Source: Chryseolinea lacunae (GTDB lineage: Bacteria; Bacteroidota; Bacteroidia; Cytophagales; Cyclobacteriaceae). Taken from it: a stretch of DNA of 64,000 bases. A program made the position numbers and the translations under genes. The stretch spans positions 1 through 64,000 of the forward strand of contig NZ_JAERRB010000004.1 of NCBI RefSeq assembly GCF_016735595.1. Reading direction: 5' to 3'. The notes under the pieces are model-generated. The model made no database searches and was not told where the DNA came from. It worked only from the letters and a program-made list of their open reading frames with translations. This document shows, one piece after another, positions 62,472-64,000 of the stretch (the stretch's first letter is position 1; each line of letters begins with the position of its first letter).

Positions 62472-62490
62472 TGCAAAAAAGCGGAATATT

Positions 62491-63351
62491 TTGAAGCCGA
62501 AAAAAACATTATCAAACTGGTTGACCACCCGTTATCAGCTCGTCATCCGCAACGAAGAGAACTTCGCTGAAAAGACCAGCATGGGGTTTACGTACTCGAA
62601 AGTAATTCTTTTTTCAGTGATTTTATTTACCGGCTTGTTCCTGCTTAGCCTGTTCATGTCGAAGACAATTCTGGCCAAATGGTTTGATCCCAAACACGAG
62701 CAGATGGTGCTGAACCGCCAGTTGCTGGAGCTTGCGCAGAAGGTCGATTCGCTGGGCTTGGAAGTGGAGCGAAAGGATCAGTTCATTGCCAACTTTCAGC
62801 GTGTGCTCAGTGGCGACACAGCCAACTTTGAAGATCCGGCGCAGGCCTTGCGTGGCGATCAACCGCCTGTGGCGAAACCTACCGACTTAAAAGCCACGTC
62901 TACCGATTCAGTGTTCCGCAAAGACTTCGAACAATCGGACATGTCGCTCATCGCGCTCAACTCGAAATACAAGGAATTGCAGGAGACATTTTTCTACTCG
63001 CCCATCACGGGATTTATCTCCGATCAATACGATGTGAAGAAGGGTCACCTCGGGGTTGACATTGTGGCGAAGGCCAACGAGCCCATCAAGTGTATTGCCG
63101 ATGGCACGGTGGTTTTTTCATCGTGGACGCAGGATTCCGGCTATGTAATAATCGTTCAACACCGGGGCAATTTGCTGAGCACCTACAAGCACAATGCTCA
63201 ACTCTTGAAAAAAGTTGGTACTTTTGTCAACGGAGGTGAAATCATATCTATTGTTGGCAATAGCGGAGAGTTAACCAATGGGCCCCACCTTCACTTCGAA
63301 TTGTGGTACAACGGCAACTCTCTCAACCCTGAAGAATTTGTAACTTTTTAA
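62491..63351 (+). CDS. M23-family metallopeptidase, membrane-anchored
   Basis: 286 residues from TTG 62491. One TM helix (about 36-57) and a coiled coil (about 65-105) precede a LytM/M23 domain (about 175-280). Zn ligands lie in GHLGVDI (first His-Asp) and GPHLHFELW (HxH). The family cleaves peptidoglycan cross-bridges or regulates amidases. The bactofilin gene begins 11 bp downstream, a common partnership in cell-shape control. Confidence 0.93.
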   Translation: MKPKKTLSNWLTTRYQLVIRNEENFAEKTSMGFTYSKVILFSVILFTGLFLLSLFMSKTILAKWFDPKHEQMVLNRQLLELAQKVDSLGLEVERKDQFIANFQRVLSGDTANFEDPAQALRGDQPPVAKPTDLKATSTDSVFRKDFEQSDMSLIALNSKYKELQETFFYSPITGFISDQYDVKKGHLGVDIVAKANEPIKCIADGTVVFSSWTQDSGYVIIVQHRGNLLSTYKHNAQLLKKVGTFVNGGEIISIVGNSGELTNGPHLHFELWYNGNSLNPEEFVTF

Positions 63352-63362
63352 ACCAGAATGTC

Positions 63363-63794
63363 ATGCTAACTTCTAAAGAACAAAAACGCGCAGCCGAAGA
63401 GATTAGCAACTCAAGCAACAACATCGGCAAAGGAACTTTCCTGGAAGGCAACATCGAGACCTTTGGCAACATACGCATCGAAGGAAAGATCACCGGCAAC
63501 GTGAAATCAAAAGCGAAAGTGGCACTGGGCGCTTCGTCGCAGGTTCAGGGCAACATCATTGCTCAAAATGCCGACATCGAAGGCGAAGTGAAAGGAAAAA
63601 TCGAAGTCACCGAATTGCTGGTATTGAAAGCCACTGCGGTTATCAATGGCGACATTGTGACCGGCAAAATGGTGGTTGAGCCGGGTGCCGTTTTCAATGG
63701 CTCGTGCAAGATGGGTGCGGTGATCAAGGACATTAAAATCGGCGAAAATGGGCTTAACCGAGCCATCCCCCAAGAAGAAGTTAAAAACGTATAA
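63363..63794 (+). CDS. Bactofilin
   Basis: 143 residues. The beta-helical bactofilin core shows regular hexapeptide-like turns: TFLEGNIETFGNIRIEGKITGNVKSKAKVALG, VQGNIIAQNADIEGEVKGKIEV, and INGDIVTGKMVVEPGAVFNGSCKMG. Bactofilins polymerise into filaments near the membrane and recruit M23 peptidases; the adjacent M23 gene fits this. Its end overlaps the next frame by 47 bp. Confidence 0.95.
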   Translation: MLTSKEQKRAAEEISNSSNNIGKGTFLEGNIETFGNIRIEGKITGNVKSKAKVALGASSQVQGNIIAQNADIEGEVKGKIEVTELLVLKATAVINGDIVTGKMVVEPGAVFNGSCKMGAVIKDIKIGENGLNRAIPQEEVKNV

Positions 63795-63984
63795 TAGCTA
63801 TCTGAAATATAGCAGCCTGGGCATTCAACTGCTTGTGGTGATGGGTGTGTTTGGGTGGCTGGGATATTTGCTGGACCGCTACCTCGCCCTGAAGATTCCC
63901 GTGTTTATGCTGTTGTTTGGATTTCTGGCATTTGGCGGCATGATGTTCCAGGTCTATCGTTCCATTAACCGCGACAATTCTTGA
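63748..63984 (+). CDS. AtpZ/AtpI-like membrane protein
   Basis: 78 residues. Two hydrophobic helices (about 24-41 and 50-68) with GIQLLVVMGVFGWLGYLLDRYL, the AtpZ/AtpI-like pattern. Such proteins accompany ATP synthase and may assist ion handling or assembly. It overlaps bactofilin by 47 bp and is near the window end; atpB is expected next. Confidence 0.82.
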   Translation: MGLTEPSPKKKLKTYNSYLKYSSLGIQLLVVMGVFGWLGYLLDRYLALKIPVFMLLFGFLAFGGMMFQVYRSINRDNS

Positions 63985-64000
63985 TTCGATTCATTCTTGT

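Overview
The window is a piece of a Bacteroidota chromosome, most likely order Cytophagales. The evidence is the porP/sprF-gldK-gldL-gldM-gldN type IX secretion cluster, a PorW/SprE lipoprotein, DUF5686 and carboxypeptidase-regulatory-like proteins, promoters of the -33 TTTG / -7 TAnnTTTG type, and no strong Shine-Dalgarno sequences. From about 11.8 kb to the end it reads as an ordinary, moderately GC-rich core chromosome. The first 11.6 kb is visibly more AT-rich, accessory and mobile.

Accessory part (1-11,660). The 3' end of an IS3-type transposase, an orphan secreted protein and a gene-poor stretch with an IS21-like end lie on the left. A mobilization module follows: ParA-like ATPase, a one-TM protein, a small basic protein, a putative oriT, a MobC-like relaxosome protein, a relaxase and a short RadC. 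At the right end are an XRE regulator, a membrane protein with a zinc-finger-like tail, and an IntDOT-type tyrosine integrase next to tRNA-Ser(UGA). Together these look like an integrative mobilizable element whose left end was not located.

Central find. The cargo of that element is a two-gene operon on the minus strand (8951 to 7068): an unusual ECF sigma factor that appears to carry two region-4 modules, followed 18 bp later by a small Cas12f/TnpB-like protein. In the latter the RuvC-I Asp and RuvC-II Glu positions are substituted, and the protein stops before RuvC-III and its zinc ribbon, so it should not cut DNA. A nuclease-dead Cas12f beside a sigma-E gene is the arrangement described for RNA-guided transcription (dCas12f-sigmaE) in Bacteroidota. 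Both flanks hold structured, gene-free DNA sharing an identical 13-bp motif and other short repeats. The downstream flank can fold into a plausible guide-RNA scaffold. No CRISPR array and no certain target were seen.

Core part (11.8-64 kb). In order: a secreted beta-sandwich protein, an alkyltransferase-like DNA repair protein, an SSS symporter, clpS, recR, an aspartate-type aminotransferase, two regulators (one with a degenerate receiver domain), a DUF5686-like protein, a LytS/LytTR two-component pair, and a DUF4230 protein. A cell-surface signalling group follows: ECF sigma, anti-sigma/TonB fusion, and a VWA protein, the last two with SusC-like segments. Then come a DUF707 protein and a GT2 glycosyltransferase, a sigma/zinc anti-sigma pair, gmk, nadD, a large DUF5686 protein, a lytic transglycosylase, a creatininase-family enzyme, scpA, dxs, an alpha/beta hydrolase, membrane proteins, a nucleoid-associated protein, serS, rho, a TerB-like protein, hemW, a DUF4271 protein and hemD. 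The type IX/gliding cluster comes next, then uvrC, a class A PBP, porW/sprE, an M23 peptidase, a bactofilin and an AtpZ-like protein that probably opens the ATP synthase operon beyond the window.
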